Of a stretch of DNA of 64,000 nt, positions 27,382-35,030 are shown one piece after another (position 1 is the first letter of the stretch; the number at the start of each line of letters is the position of its first letter). The DNA lies in the NCBI GenBank assembly GCA_963839815.1, contig CAWIWF010000006.1:124001-188000 (forward strand), given 5' to 3'. Source of the DNA: JACVRM01 sp963839815 (GTDB taxonomy: Bacteria > Actinomycetota > Thermoleophilia > Gaiellales > Gaiellaceae). Both the position numbers and the translations under genes were made by a program. Below the pieces are notes generated by a model that saw only the letters and a list, made by a program, of their open reading frames with translations, made no database searches and had not been told where the DNA came from.

Positions 27382-27405
27382 GGGGCGGCCCTGAGAGGCC
27401 GCCCC
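27382..27405 (-). terminator. Intrinsic terminator of the VOC gene
   Basis: On the minus strand GGGGCGGCC, loop TCTCAG and GGCCGCCCC form a 9-bp stem followed directly by TTTTC. It lies 20 bp after the VOC stop codon and before the ANTAR gene, so the two minus-strand genes are probably separate transcripts. Confidence 0.8.
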
Positions 27406-27425
27406 GACGTGACGAGTTCTCGCCG

Positions 27426-27830
27426 CTACCCGCCCTGGAGGTTCTGCGCGAACATCCAGGGATTGCCGTCCGGGTCGTAGAACCCGGCCAGCTTGACCAT
27501 CCCGTCGACCTCGAAGATGTCGTCCTGCCGTACGCCCTTCGCGCGCAGGTGCCCGGTCGCCGCCTCGATGTCCACGACCGAGAAGGTGGGCACGGTGCCG
27601 CCGACCTTCTGCTCCTCCGTCTGGGAGAGCCCGACGGTCACGCCCGCGATCGGCGATGCGACCTCGGCCCAGCCGAGCTCGTCGAGCTGGTAGACGACCT
27701 CGAACCCGAGCACGTCGCGGTACCAGTCGAGCGCCTGCTGCAGGTTCGACACGTTGACCGAGATCGTCAGCTCCTTCGTGAACTCGTACGGAACCGTCAC
27801 CGCCGCCCTCTCCTGTGTCTTTTCGCTCAT
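27426..27830 (-). CDS. VOC-family (glyoxalase/dioxygenase fold) protein
   Basis: This 134-residue protein has the paired beta-alpha-beta-beta-beta pattern of the vicinal-oxygen-chelate superfamily: NVSNLQQALDWYRDVLGFEV at the start, then GWAEVASPIAGVTVGL, VVDIEAATGHLRAKGV and GFYDPDGNPWMFAQNL at the end. Substrate is unknown. It is transcribed from an unusually AT-rich promoter that overlaps the start of a divergent double-HxlR regulator, which probably controls it. Confidence 0.88.
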   Translation of the reverse strand: MSEKTQERAAVTVPYEFTKELTISVNVSNLQQALDWYRDVLGFEVVYQLDELGWAEVASPIAGVTVGLSQTEEQKVGGTVPTFSVVDIEAATGHLRAKGVRQDDIFEVDGMVKLAGFYDPDGNPWMFAQNLQGG

Positions 27831-27861
27831 CGATCCTCTCCTCCCGTCCGATTGTCCTGTT

Positions 27862-27888
27862 TTTATACTACGACTACTTCGTTGTCAA
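27862..27888 (-). promoter_or_regulatory. Promoter of the VOC gene, overlapping the regulator start
   Basis: On the minus strand a perfect -35 TTGACA (27888-27883) is followed by the AT-rich TATAAA (27867-27862) with a 15-base spacer; a TAAAAA at 17 bases is an alternative. This is one of the few AT-rich stretches in the window. The divergent regulator's TTG start lies at the -35, so binding there would block both genes. Confidence 0.5.
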
Positions 27889-28430
27889 TCGAGACCCTCT
27901 TCCACCATCGCTGGGCCGTGCCGCTCCTGGCCGAGCTCGGTCGGGGCGGCGGCCGCCTCGTCACGCTCGGCAGTCGCACCGGCGCGAGCCGGGAAGCGCT
28001 GCGACAGACGCTCGGCTCGCTGATCGCGGACGGGCTAGTGCTGCGCAATCCGGGCTATGGGCACCCCCTGCGACCGGAGTACGTGCTGACCGAGCCCGGA
28101 CGGCTGGTCGCACCGGCCGCCGCTCGCGTGCTCGAGACACTTCAGGCGGCCGGGCTCGAGAGCGTGGGGCTGAAGAAGTGGACGCTGCCGGTGCTCGCGC
28201 GACTCGCGCCGGAGCGCCGCTTCTCGGAGCTTCGCCACGAGCTGCGCCTGTCGCCGCGGGCGCTGACGCTGGCGCTCAAGGATCTCGAGGCCGCGGGCCT
28301 CGCCGAGCGCCTCGTCACCACCGGGCGCCCGCCGGCCACGATCTACCGGCCGACGGCGAGCGCCGCCGAGATCGCGGCAGCCGTCCACACGCTCACGGCG
28401 GCGACGGCCGGCCACGCTCACCCCGTGTGA
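27882..28430 (+). CDS. Transcriptional regulator with two HxlR-type winged helices
   Basis: About 182 residues from the TTG at 27882; longer frames upstream overlap the VOC gene. Two winged-helix units are arranged in tandem. The first is FHHRWAVPLLAELGRGGGRL, then REALRQTLGSLIADGLVLRN and EYVLTEPGR. The second is LKKWTLPVLARLAPERRFSE, then SPRALTLALKDLEAAGLAER and ATIYRPT. Each matches one HxlR/MarR-like domain, which normally functions as a homodimer, so this protein may bind DNA as an intramolecular pair. It likely represses the divergent VOC gene. The start codon is uncertain by a few residues. Confidence 0.7.
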   Translation: MSIETLFHHRWAVPLLAELGRGGGRLVTLGSRTGASREALRQTLGSLIADGLVLRNPGYGHPLRPEYVLTEPGRLVAPAAARVLETLQAAGLESVGLKKWTLPVLARLAPERRFSELRHELRLSPRALTLALKDLEAAGLAERLVTTGRPPATIYRPTASAAEIAAAVHTLTAATAGHAHPV

Positions 28431-28524
28431 GCTCGGGGGGCGCCCCGTGGGCGGCACCCCCCGCTCCCCAGACGACGCTCAGCCGCAGACGGTCTGCGCC
28501 AGCGACCGGGGAGCAGCGCCAACA

Positions 28525-28724
28525 ACCCTCAACCACCCTCGCATGCCTCAGAGGCACTCGAGGTTCTGTGCCGCGGGGCACACGAGATACGCACCTGCAG
28601 CGCACTGCCGGAGTCGTGCGTCGATGGCCAAAGCGTCGTCACCGTGCGGCATTCGTCGACTCGGCGAGACCCGCGAGGCCAACCCTCGACCACCCTCGAG
28701 TGTCTCAGAGGCACTTGAGGGTTC
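28525..28724. repeat. Pair of palindromic 41-bp direct repeats
   Basis: The stretch 28525-28565 (ACCCTCAACCACCCTC..., GCATGCCTCAGAGGCACTCG) is repeated with a few changes at 28682-28724. Each copy contains an imperfect palindrome centred on CTCAGAG, best in the second copy where CCTCGAGTG pairs with CACTTGAGG. The second copy runs into the stop codon of the kinase gene at 28723. The 292-bp gap between the convergent genes has no other visible gene. Confidence 0.75.
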
Positions 28725-30129
28725 AGGCCGGGAAGACGACCCGCGCGCGCAGGCCGGCCGCGTGGTCGAGCGTCAGCGTCCCGCGCAGCTCGTCTCGGAC
28801 GAGGGCGCGCACGATCGAGAGCCCCGTGCCCTGGAGCTCGCCGGTGGCGCCTGCCCCATCGTCGGTGATCGAGAGGATCACGTCACCGTCGTGCCGACCG
28901 AGCTCGACCGCGACGGACGCGCCTCCGTGCTCGAGCGCGTTCTGGAGCAGCTCGCTGAAGACGAGCGCGAGCGCCGTCGCGCGGTGGCCGGCGAGCTCGA
29001 CCGGCTCGAGCCGCGTCTCGACCGACTTCGCCACGCCGAGCCCCTGGACAAGCATGCTGCGCAGGCGGTCGAGCAGGTCGGCGAGATCGACCTCCTCGTC
29101 GCGCTGCTCGGTGAGCACCTCGTGCACCGCCGCGATCGCGAGGATCCGGTTCGCCGAGTCGCCGAGCGCCTTCTGCGGGTCGACGCCGTCGGCCGCGCGT
29201 GCCTGCAGCCGCAGCAGCGAGGCCACGGTCTGCAGGTTGTTCTTGACCCGGTGGTGGATCTCCTGGGCGAGCACTCCGCGGAGCACCGCCCGCCCGTGCT
29301 CGAGCGCCATCGCCGCCTGCTGAGCGATCGAGCCGAGCAACGCGCGGTCGTCGTCGGAGAAGGGGGTGTCACGGTCGCAGACGAGCTCGCCGATCTCGCG
29401 CCGCTTCCAGCGCAGCGGCAGACGGACGGCGTGCGCCCCCGGTCGCCCCTCAGGCCAGGCGACGCGCCCGTCCTCGAGCACGAGCGCCGCTCCGGTCGCA
29501 CCGACCGCGTCGATCGTCGTCTTCACGATGGCCTCCAGCGACTCCTCGAGATAGAGCGACTCCGACACGGCCTCGGAGATACGCGCGAGCGCCTCGAGCT
29601 CGGCGACACGCCGCCGGGCCGCTTCGTACAGGCGCGCGTGCTCGATCGACTGCGCCACCTGGCCGGCGATGCCGAGCAGCAGCTCGATCTCGGCCCGGCT
29701 GAACTCGCGCGGCCGCCGGGTGCGCACGTTCAGGGCGCCCTCCAGCTTCTCGCGCATCAGGATCGGAACGGCCAGGATCGACTCGTACTCGTCCTCGGGC
29801 AGGTTCGCGAACGCCTTGAAGCGCGGGTCGAGATGCGCCTGCGCCGACAGCATCACCGGCTCTCGGGCCGCCGCCGCCGCGCCCGTGATGCCCTCCCCGG
29901 GCCGCATCCGCGGCCGCCGCGTCATCTCCTCCACGCGCGTCCCGTGCGTCGCTCGCAAGACGAGCTCGTCGTCATGCTCGACGTAGAGGTAGACGAAGCA
30001 CGCGTCGGCCTCGAGCGCCTCCGCCACCTTGCGCGCGACGAGCGCCAGCACCTCCTCGAGGTCGATGGTCGAGTTGACGGCGGCGATCGTCTCGGTCAGC
30101 AGCCGCAGGTGGCGGGCCGACACGTCCAC
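28723..30129 (-). CDS. GAF-GAF-HisKA_2 sensor histidine kinase (PdtaS/EutW-like)
   Basis: About 468 residues from the GTG at 30129; the longer frame upstream overlaps other genes and is rejected. Two GAF domains (about 20-165 and 183-280) are followed by a HisKA_2 dimerisation/phosphorylation helix EIHHRVKNNLQTVASLLRLQ with the His pair 292-293, then HATPase_c with LVFSELLQNALEHG, DDGAGA and GTGLSIV. No membrane segment is seen, so it is a cytoplasmic sensor. HisKA_2 kinases such as PdtaS and EutW phosphorylate ANTAR regulators; the only ANTAR protein here lies 1.4 kb away (26747-27319). No response regulator is adjacent. Confidence 0.9.
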   Translation of the reverse strand: MDVSARHLRLLTETIAAVNSTIDLEEVLALVARKVAEALEADACFVYLYVEHDDELVLRATHGTRVEEMTRRPRMRPGEGITGAAAAAREPVMLSAQAHLDPRFKAFANLPEDEYESILAVPILMREKLEGALNVRTRRPREFSRAEIELLLGIAGQVAQSIEHARLYEAARRRVAELEALARISEAVSESLYLEESLEAIVKTTIDAVGATGAALVLEDGRVAWPEGRPGAHAVRLPLRWKRREIGELVCDRDTPFSDDDRALLGSIAQQAAMALEHGRAVLRGVLAQEIHHRVKNNLQTVASLLRLQARAADGVDPQKALGDSANRILAIAAVHEVLTEQRDEEVDLADLLDRLRSMLVQGLGVAKSVETRLEPVELAGHRATALALVFSELLQNALEHGGASVAVELGRHDGDVILSITDDGAGATGELQGTGLSIVRALVRDELRGTLTLDHAAGLRARVVFPA

Positions 30130-30174
30130 GGCGCCAGTGTACGGGGGTGCTCGAGCGGTTAGTGTCCCGCGCTC

Positions 30175-30606
30175 GTGTCCGACGTCCTGCTCTTCGTCCA
30201 CGTGCTGTTCGCCTTCGGCATGGTCGCCGCGGTCGTCACGTTCTGGGCGCTGATCGTCGCGACGCGGCCGGGCCGGACGTCGTTGCCGCCGATGGGGGCG
30301 ATGCTGCTCGGCCGTGTCGGTGCCATCGTGGTGGGCGTCTCGAGCGTCGGCACGCTGGTGTTCGGCGTGTGGCTCGCCATCGACATCGACGGGTACGAGC
30401 TCTGGGACACCTGGATCCTCGCGTCGCTGGTGCTCTGGACTGTCTCGACGGTCGTGGGGCAGCGGGGCGGCGTGTACTACGAGCGCGCGGCGGCGCCGGG
30501 AGCCGACGCAGTGGCGCTCCGCCGCACCGGCCTCCAGTTCCAGGTCGTCTCCAGTGCCGCGCTCGCGCTGATCCTCGTCCTGATGATCTTCAAGCCCGGA
30601 GCCTGA
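30175..30606 (+). CDS. DUF2269-like four-helix membrane protein
   Basis: 143 residues from the GTG at 30175, with four hydrophobic segments: LLFVHVLFAFGMVAAVVTFW, the AIVVGVSSVGTLVFGVWLAI region, WILASLVLWTVSTVVG and VVSSAALALILVLMIF. The FVHV start and GVWLAID motif resemble small predicted membrane proteins of the DUF2269 type. Function unknown. The TGA stop shares its A with the ATG of the next, similar protein (TGATG), so the two are translationally coupled and may form a heteromer. Confidence 0.65.
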   Translation: MSDVLLFVHVLFAFGMVAAVVTFWALIVATRPGRTSLPPMGAMLLGRVGAIVVGVSSVGTLVFGVWLAIDIDGYELWDTWILASLVLWTVSTVVGQRGGVYYERAAAPGADAVALRRTGLQFQVVSSAALALILVLMIFKPGA

Positions 30607-31058
30607 TGCTCGCGATCCTGCGCACGGACGACTGGGAGATCGCGCTCTTCGTCCACGTGGCGGGCGCGATGCTGCTCGTCGGTGGCCTGCTCGCCGTCGC
30701 CGTGGCGCTCGCCGGTGCGTGGCGGGCGGACGGCGGGAGCGCGGCAGCGCTGACACGGTTCGCCTACCGGACGCTCTTCTTTCTCGTCCTGCCGGCGTTC
30801 ATCGTCATGCGGGTGGCCGCGGAGTGGGCTCTGAGCGAGGCGCCCTTCGACGACGACGCGGGCTGGATCGGGGTCGGGTACATCACGTCGGACCTTGGCG
30901 GGCTCGGCCTGATCGCGTCGCTCGTGATCGCCGGCATCGCGCTTCGGCGCGGAGTCGACGGCCGCCGGACGTCCTCGCGCGTGGTCACGGTGATCACGCT
31001 GGTGCTCCTCGTCGCCTACGTCGTCGCGATCTGGGCGATGACAACGAAGCCCACCTAG
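30606..31058 (+). CDS. DUF2269-like membrane protein, second of a coupled pair
   Basis: 150 residues with four hydrophobic segments, starting ALFVHVAGAMLLVGGLLAV, an FVHV motif shared with the previous protein, and ending VVTVITLVLLVAYVVAIWAM. It probably arose by duplication of the upstream gene. Function is unknown; the family may bind haem or quinone, but nothing here proves it. Confidence 0.65.
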   Translation: MLAILRTDDWEIALFVHVAGAMLLVGGLLAVAVALAGAWRADGGSAAALTRFAYRTLFFLVLPAFIVMRVAAEWALSEAPFDDDAGWIGVGYITSDLGGLGLIASLVIAGIALRRGVDGRRTSSRVVTVITLVLLVAYVVAIWAMTTKPT

Positions 31059-31101
31059 CACCGTCGCGGCACGCGGGGTGTTCGCGCAGAGACCAAGCCC
31101 G

Positions 31102-31107
31102 TAGCAT
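31102..31107 (+). promoter_or_regulatory. Putative leaderless -10 box of the LysE-type gene
   Basis: TAGCAT ends exactly 6 bases before the ATG at 31114, with no ribosome site. Confidence 0.45.
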
Positions 31108-31113
31108 CGGCGC

Positions 31114-31746
31114 ATGCTCGGCCAGATCGCCGCGTTCACGGTCGCGGCCACGATCGTCACGGTGGCGCCCGGCGCCGACATGGCGCTCGTCGCGCGGCGT
31201 GCGATCACCGACGGCTGGCGGCGGGCCTCCGTGACGAGCGCCGGCGTCGTCACCGGGCTGCTCGTCCATGCGACCGCGTCCGCGATCGGCATCTCGGCGA
31301 TCCTCGTGCGCTCGGCGACGGCGTTCACCGTGCTGAAGATCGCCGGCGCCTGCTACCTGGTGCTGCTCGGGATCCTCAGCCTGCGTGCGGCGCGGCGGAC
31401 AGCGCGCGAGCCGGCAGAGCTCCCGACCGGCGAGCGGCCCGCGCGCTCGGGGCGCACGAGCTTCGCCCAGGGCTTCCTGAACAACGTGCTCAACCCGAAG
31501 CCGGCCCTCTTCTACCTCGCCTTCCTGCCACAGTTCTTCGAGCCGGGAGACCCGGTCGTCCTGCTGACCGGGATCATGGTCACGATCCACATCGCCATCA
31601 GCATCGTCTGGCTCGTGCTCTGGGGCTGGCTCGTCGGCCGGGCGAGCGGGGCGCTGTCGGGATCGCGGTGGCGGGCCGGCCTCGAAGGCATCTCGGGCGG
31701 CGTGCTCGTCGCGCTCGGGCTCCGGCTGGCGACGACGAGCCGCTGA
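31114..31746 (+). CDS. LysE/RhtB family amino-acid exporter
   Basis: This 210-residue membrane protein has the RhtB pattern: AAFTVAATIVTVAPGADMAL at the N-terminus (PGP-like motif), GVVTGLLVHATASAIGISAI, a hydrophobic ILVR..LKIAGACYLVLLGI segment, a polar cytoplasmic loop, then FLNNVLNPKPALFYLAFLPQ and two C-terminal helices. Six helices in total and the length fit the family. Such proteins export amino acids or homoserine lactones by proton exchange; substrate is not predictable. Confidence 0.9.
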   Translation: MLGQIAAFTVAATIVTVAPGADMALVARRAITDGWRRASVTSAGVVTGLLVHATASAIGISAILVRSATAFTVLKIAGACYLVLLGILSLRAARRTAREPAELPTGERPARSGRTSFAQGFLNNVLNPKPALFYLAFLPQFFEPGDPVVLLTGIMVTIHIAISIVWLVLWGWLVGRASGALSGSRWRAGLEGISGGVLVALGLRLATTSR

Positions 31747-31831
31747 GCCGCCGCTCGCGACCGCCGCAACGCCGGCCGCGGCTTAACAAAGCCCTTACGG
31801 CCTGCTCAGATTTGATCACCCCCGCTGTGGG

Positions 31832-31837
31832 TACCGT
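31832..31837 (+). promoter_or_regulatory. Putative -10 box of the PRC-barrel-like gene
   Basis: TACCGT ends 8 bases before the ATG at 31846. The 60 bases upstream include the less GC-rich CAGATTTGATC, unlike the surrounding sequence. Confidence 0.35.
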
Positions 31838-31845
31838 CGCCGTCG

Positions 31846-32100
31846 ATGAGCGCACTCGAGGCAGATCTGCGCGGGACCGTCGGGTTCACGGTTGCAGACG
31901 CCGCCGGCCGCCTGCTCGGCCGCGTCGAGTGCCCCATGTACGGCACGAGGCCCGACCGCCCCGACGCGCTGGCGGTGCGAGGGCGGCGGTTCTTCGCCAA
32001 GCGGCGCATGGTGCCGGCCGAGGCGATTCGCGAGATCAACGGCGACGAGCGCCGCATCGGTCTGCGCGTCGACGGCCACACGCTGCCGCGCTTTCTCTAG
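31846..32100 (+). CDS. Small PRC-barrel-like protein
   Basis: 84 residues: TVGFTVADAAGRLLGRVECP, then RRFFAKRRMVPAEAIREIN and RIGLRVDGHTLPRFL. The alternation of GF.V.D..GRLLGRVE with VPAEAI and a closing strand resembles a PRC-barrel domain, which is found in RNA-processing and photosynthetic proteins and in many small actinobacterial proteins of unknown role. It is a lone gene followed by a 643-bp gap. Confidence 0.65.
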   Translation: MSALEADLRGTVGFTVADAAGRLLGRVECPMYGTRPDRPDALAVRGRRFFAKRRMVPAEAIREINGDERRIGLRVDGHTLPRFL

Positions 32101-32743
32101 CCGCCCACCCTCGACACGAGCTCGGCGTACGGCTGGCCCGCAGCCCTGGCTGCTCGGAGACGGCCGCAGGACGTCCCTCGGGGAATCCGACCCGAGAACG
32201 ACCACGAGCTGCCTTACCAGCAGCTCGCGATCGGCCGTCAGCGACTCCGCCGTCCGCCAAGTCGGCGGAGCCGGTGAACCCGACCATTCTTGCGCGTCGC
32301 AGCTCCTGCGTCTACTGGCCGTTTGAGACAGCTCCTAGCCGAACGGCTAGTAGAAGGCCCGCGGCGTCCCTCACGGCGCGGGAGAGTGCGGCGCCCATGG
32401 CCTCGACCGGCGCAGTTTGAGTCCCGTTCGGGCCGTTCGCCTCCGATCTCCGGCGCGAGCGGGCCGCGTCGCCTCACAACTCCCGCGCGCGTGAAGCCCC
32501 CGCCCGAGGGTGGGGACCCCCCGCTCGACCCTGTGAGGGAGGAGTAGCACGAACGAACGCGCGTGTCTGTGCCGATTCGACACCAGACGACTCCGGGAGC
32601 GCTGCCGGCCGCCCGGGGGAAGCGTGCGCTTCCGGCACGTCGCTCGTCGCAACCACCGGTCACTTTCCCCGGATCGGTCGGCGGAGCCGCAGACCGGGGC
32701 AGAGGGGAGCCGGGGCCCCGGCTCCCCTCGCGCCCACGTGTGG
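32101..32743. other. 643-bp intergenic region before the glnA 3' end
   Basis: No gene is convincing on either strand; short frames here are Arg-rich and lack family resemblance. It contains a 16-bp palindrome CTAGCCGAACGGCTAG (32335-32350), a GGGTGGGGACC segment like the one at 11553, a CGTGTCTGTGCC stretch (about 32560) also present at 52699, and the 28-bp terminator palindrome at 32702-32729. It looks like a collecting site for repeat fragments. Confidence 0.55.
32702..32729. terminator. Perfect 28-bp palindrome after glnA
   Basis: Two 14-base arms (GAGGGGAGCCGGGG and its complement) are directly joined, 14 bp past the glnA stop on the minus strand. The stem is strong but no T-run follows, so it may be a non-canonical or bidirectional terminator. 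Confidence 0.6.
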
Positions 32744-34108
32744 CTAGAGCACGGCGAGGTAGCGGTCCAGCTCCCACTGCGTGAGCTGGACGCGGTACTC
32801 GTCCCACTCCTTGCGCTTCAGCTCGACGTAGCGGTCGAAGATGTGCGGGCCGAGCGCCTTGCGCGCCAGCTCGCTTCCCGACAGCTCGTCGATCGCCTCG
32901 CCGAGCGTCTCCGGCAGGGCGACGATGCCCCGCTCGCGCCGCTGCTCGGGCGTCAGGTGGTACAGGTTCGTCTCCATCGGAGCCGGCAGCTCGTACCCCT
33001 TCTCGATCCCCTCGAGGCCGGCGTGCAGTAGCGCGGCGAAGGTGAGATAGGGGTTGCAGGCCGGGTCGGGACAGCGAATCTCGGCCCGGGTGGCCTGCTC
33101 GTTGCCGGGCTTGTAGAGCGGGATGCGGATCAGCGCCGAGCGGTTGCGCCGCGACCACGCCACGTAGACGGGCGCCTCGTACCCGGGCACGAGCCGCTTG
33201 TACGAGTTGACCCACTGCGCGAACACGGCCGCGATCTCCCGCGCGTGGTGCAGTTGCCCCGCGATGAAGCCCTTGCCGACATCCGAGAGGTGCCACTCGT
33301 CGTCCGCGTCGAAGAAGGCGTTGCGGCCGTCCGTGAAGAGCGACTGGTGCGTGTGCATCCCCGAGCCGTTCTCGCCGAAGAGCGGCTTCGGCATGAAGGT
33401 CGCGTGGTAGCCATCCTTGCGCGCGATCTCCTTGACGATCAGCCGGTAGGTCAGCGTGTGGTCGGCCATCTCGAGCGCCGGCGCGAAGCGCATGTCGATC
33501 TCGTGCTGGGACGGGCCGACCTCGTGGTGGACGTACTCGATCGGGATGCCCATGGATTCGAGCGCTCGCACCGTCTCCTGGCGCAGCTCGCTCGCGGCGT
33601 CCATCGTCGTCATCGCGAAGTAGCCGCCCTCGTCGAGCGTCTCGGTGCCCTTGTCGTCGGCGAAGAGGAAGTACTCGAGCTCGGGGCCGACGTTGAACGT
33701 GTCGAAGCCCATCGACTTCATCCGCTCGAGCGCGCGCCGCAGCACGTGCCGCGGGTCGCCCTCGTACGGCTTGCCGTCGGGCGTGACGACATCGCAGATC
33801 ATGCGCGCGGTCTTCGTCTCGCCAGGCTTCCAGGGCATGAGCTGGAAGGTCGCCGGGTCGGGGATCGCCACCATGTCCGACTCCTCGATCGCGTTGAAGC
33901 CCGTGATCGACGAGCCGTCGAAGCCCATGCCGTCGTCGAGCGCGTTGTCGAGCTCGCCCGGCGTGATCGCAAAGCTCTTCAGGTGCCCCTCCAGGTCCGT
34001 GAACCAGAGCAGCACGAACTCGACGCCCTCCTCGCGGACGCGTGAGCGAACCGCCTGGCGGGACTCCTCGCTCGACGTGGCGCGGTTCTCCGTCATCACC
34101 TGCGTCAT
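32744..34108 (-). CDS. glnA: Glutamine synthetase, type I
   Basis: 454 residues from the ATG at 34108, preceded by GGAGGGAGGTC; an in-frame ATG at 34165 lies inside the leader hairpin and is not used. It makes glutamine from glutamate, ammonia and ATP. Visible are the beta-grasp motif GMGFDGSSITGF, the ATP region GPELEYFLF, HHEVGPSQHEIDMRF, KPLFGENGSGMHTHQSL, and the substrate motif NRSALIRIP. The Tyr of the adenylylation-site segment is kept as NLYHLTPEQ. The leader contains a terminator overlapping an alternative hairpin (34129-34173), so expression is probably set by antitermination. A second synthetase is at 45204. Confidence 0.93.
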   Translation of the reverse strand: MTQVMTENRATSSEESRQAVRSRVREEGVEFVLLWFTDLEGHLKSFAITPGELDNALDDGMGFDGSSITGFNAIEESDMVAIPDPATFQLMPWKPGETKTARMICDVVTPDGKPYEGDPRHVLRRALERMKSMGFDTFNVGPELEYFLFADDKGTETLDEGGYFAMTTMDAASELRQETVRALESMGIPIEYVHHEVGPSQHEIDMRFAPALEMADHTLTYRLIVKEIARKDGYHATFMPKPLFGENGSGMHTHQSLFTDGRNAFFDADDEWHLSDVGKGFIAGQLHHAREIAAVFAQWVNSYKRLVPGYEAPVYVAWSRRNRSALIRIPLYKPGNEQATRAEIRCPDPACNPYLTFAALLHAGLEGIEKGYELPAPMETNLYHLTPEQRRERGIVALPETLGEAIDELSGSELARKALGPHIFDRYVELKRKEWDEYRVQLTQWELDRYLAVL

Positions 34109-34128
34109 CTGACCTCCCTCCTGAACGC

Positions 34129-34173
34129 AAAAAGCCTCGGGCAGCGGAAGCTCGCCCGAGGCCACGTCGCCTC
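34129..34173 (-). promoter_or_regulatory. glnA leader attenuator: terminator overlapping a six-base-loop hairpin
   Basis: On the minus strand GAGGC, loop GACGTG, GCCTC forms a small hairpin (34173-34158). Its 3' arm is also the start of GCCTCGGGC, which pairs with GCCCGAGGC (34162-34134) and is followed by TTTTT (34133-34129), an intrinsic terminator 20 bases before the glnA ATG. The two folds exclude each other. The layout matches ANTAR-regulated leaders; the loop has G at position 4 but G, not A, at position 1. A TAGACT -10 candidate lies at 34193-34188. No clear first hairpin is present. Confidence 0.7.
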
Positions 34174-34222
34174 CGTACGACGGCGCGAGTCTACACCCGC
34201 TTCCGGCCGTGCGCCTCGCACG

Positions 34223-35026
34223 TCAGACGGGCGGCTTGCGGGCCAGGAAGACCACAAAATCGTCGTCGGCGGTCGGCTCGCGATCCTCGTAGCCCGCGCG
34301 GAGCTCCACGTCCACGAACCCGGCGGCGGCGAGCATGAGCGCGACCTCGTGCGTGAAGTACTCCGTCATCGTCAGCGTGTGCTCATCCTTCACGGGCTCG
34401 GCCCCGGGACGCCGCATCGAGGCCCGCAGAGCGAGCGTCACGGTCTGCGCGAGCGGATCCAGGGCGACCAGCCGGGAGCGGAGCTCGTACTGGGTGCCGT
34501 CGGCGCCGGTCCGGCGGTCGCCGCGCTCGGGCCAGTCGCGCGGAAGGTCGGCCCGCTCCCCCTTGGGCCAGCGCGGCCACCAGCTCTGGGCGTACGGCAC
34601 CTCGTTGTCGAGGATGAGCAGCCCGCCCGGCTCGAGGTGCCCGAGGATGCGCCGCAGACCCTCGACGTCGTCCTCGCGCGAACCGCCCAGGCCCAGGCCA
34701 CCACAGAAGACCACGGTTCGGTAGCGGCGCGGGAGCTCGAGCTCGCGCATCGGCTGCGCGGCCAGGGTCGGCACGGGCAGGCCCTCCCGCTCGAGCCGCT
34801 CACGGCAGCGCGCCAGCATGTCCGGGGAGACGTCGGTGCCGTCGATGTCGATCCCGGCCTGCACATAGGGAACGAGCAGGCGGCCCGTGCCGCAGGCGAC
34901 GTCGAGCACCGGCTGGCCCGCCTCGACGAACGGGCGGAAACAGTCGATCTCCGGCCCCTCGCGATTGAACTCCGCCCACCAGTGCGACACGACGCCGTAG
35001 TGCCACGTGGTCGGCGCGGTGGTCAT
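34223..35026 (-). CDS. SAM-dependent methyltransferase (class I)
   Basis: 267 residues with the Rossmann-like motif VLDVACGTGRLLVPYVQAG (about 40-58), the acidic post-II region GTDVSPDMLARCRERLE and a motif IV-like RTVVFCGGLGLGG. The C-terminal half carries TMTEYFTHEVALMLAAAGFV, typical of small-molecule methyltransferases. Substrate unknown. It is the last gene of the seven-gene exporter operon, 4 bp after a permease, so it may modify the exported compound. Confidence 0.85.
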   Translation of the reverse strand: MTTAPTTWHYGVVSHWWAEFNREGPEIDCFRPFVEAGQPVLDVACGTGRLLVPYVQAGIDIDGTDVSPDMLARCRERLEREGLPVPTLAAQPMRELELPRRYRTVVFCGGLGLGGSREDDVEGLRRILGHLEPGGLLILDNEVPYAQSWWPRWPKGERADLPRDWPERGDRRTGADGTQYELRSRLVALDPLAQTVTLALRASMRRPGAEPVKDEHTLTMTEYFTHEVALMLAAAGFVDVELRAGYEDREPTADDDFVVFLARKPPV

Positions 35027-35030
35027 CGGC

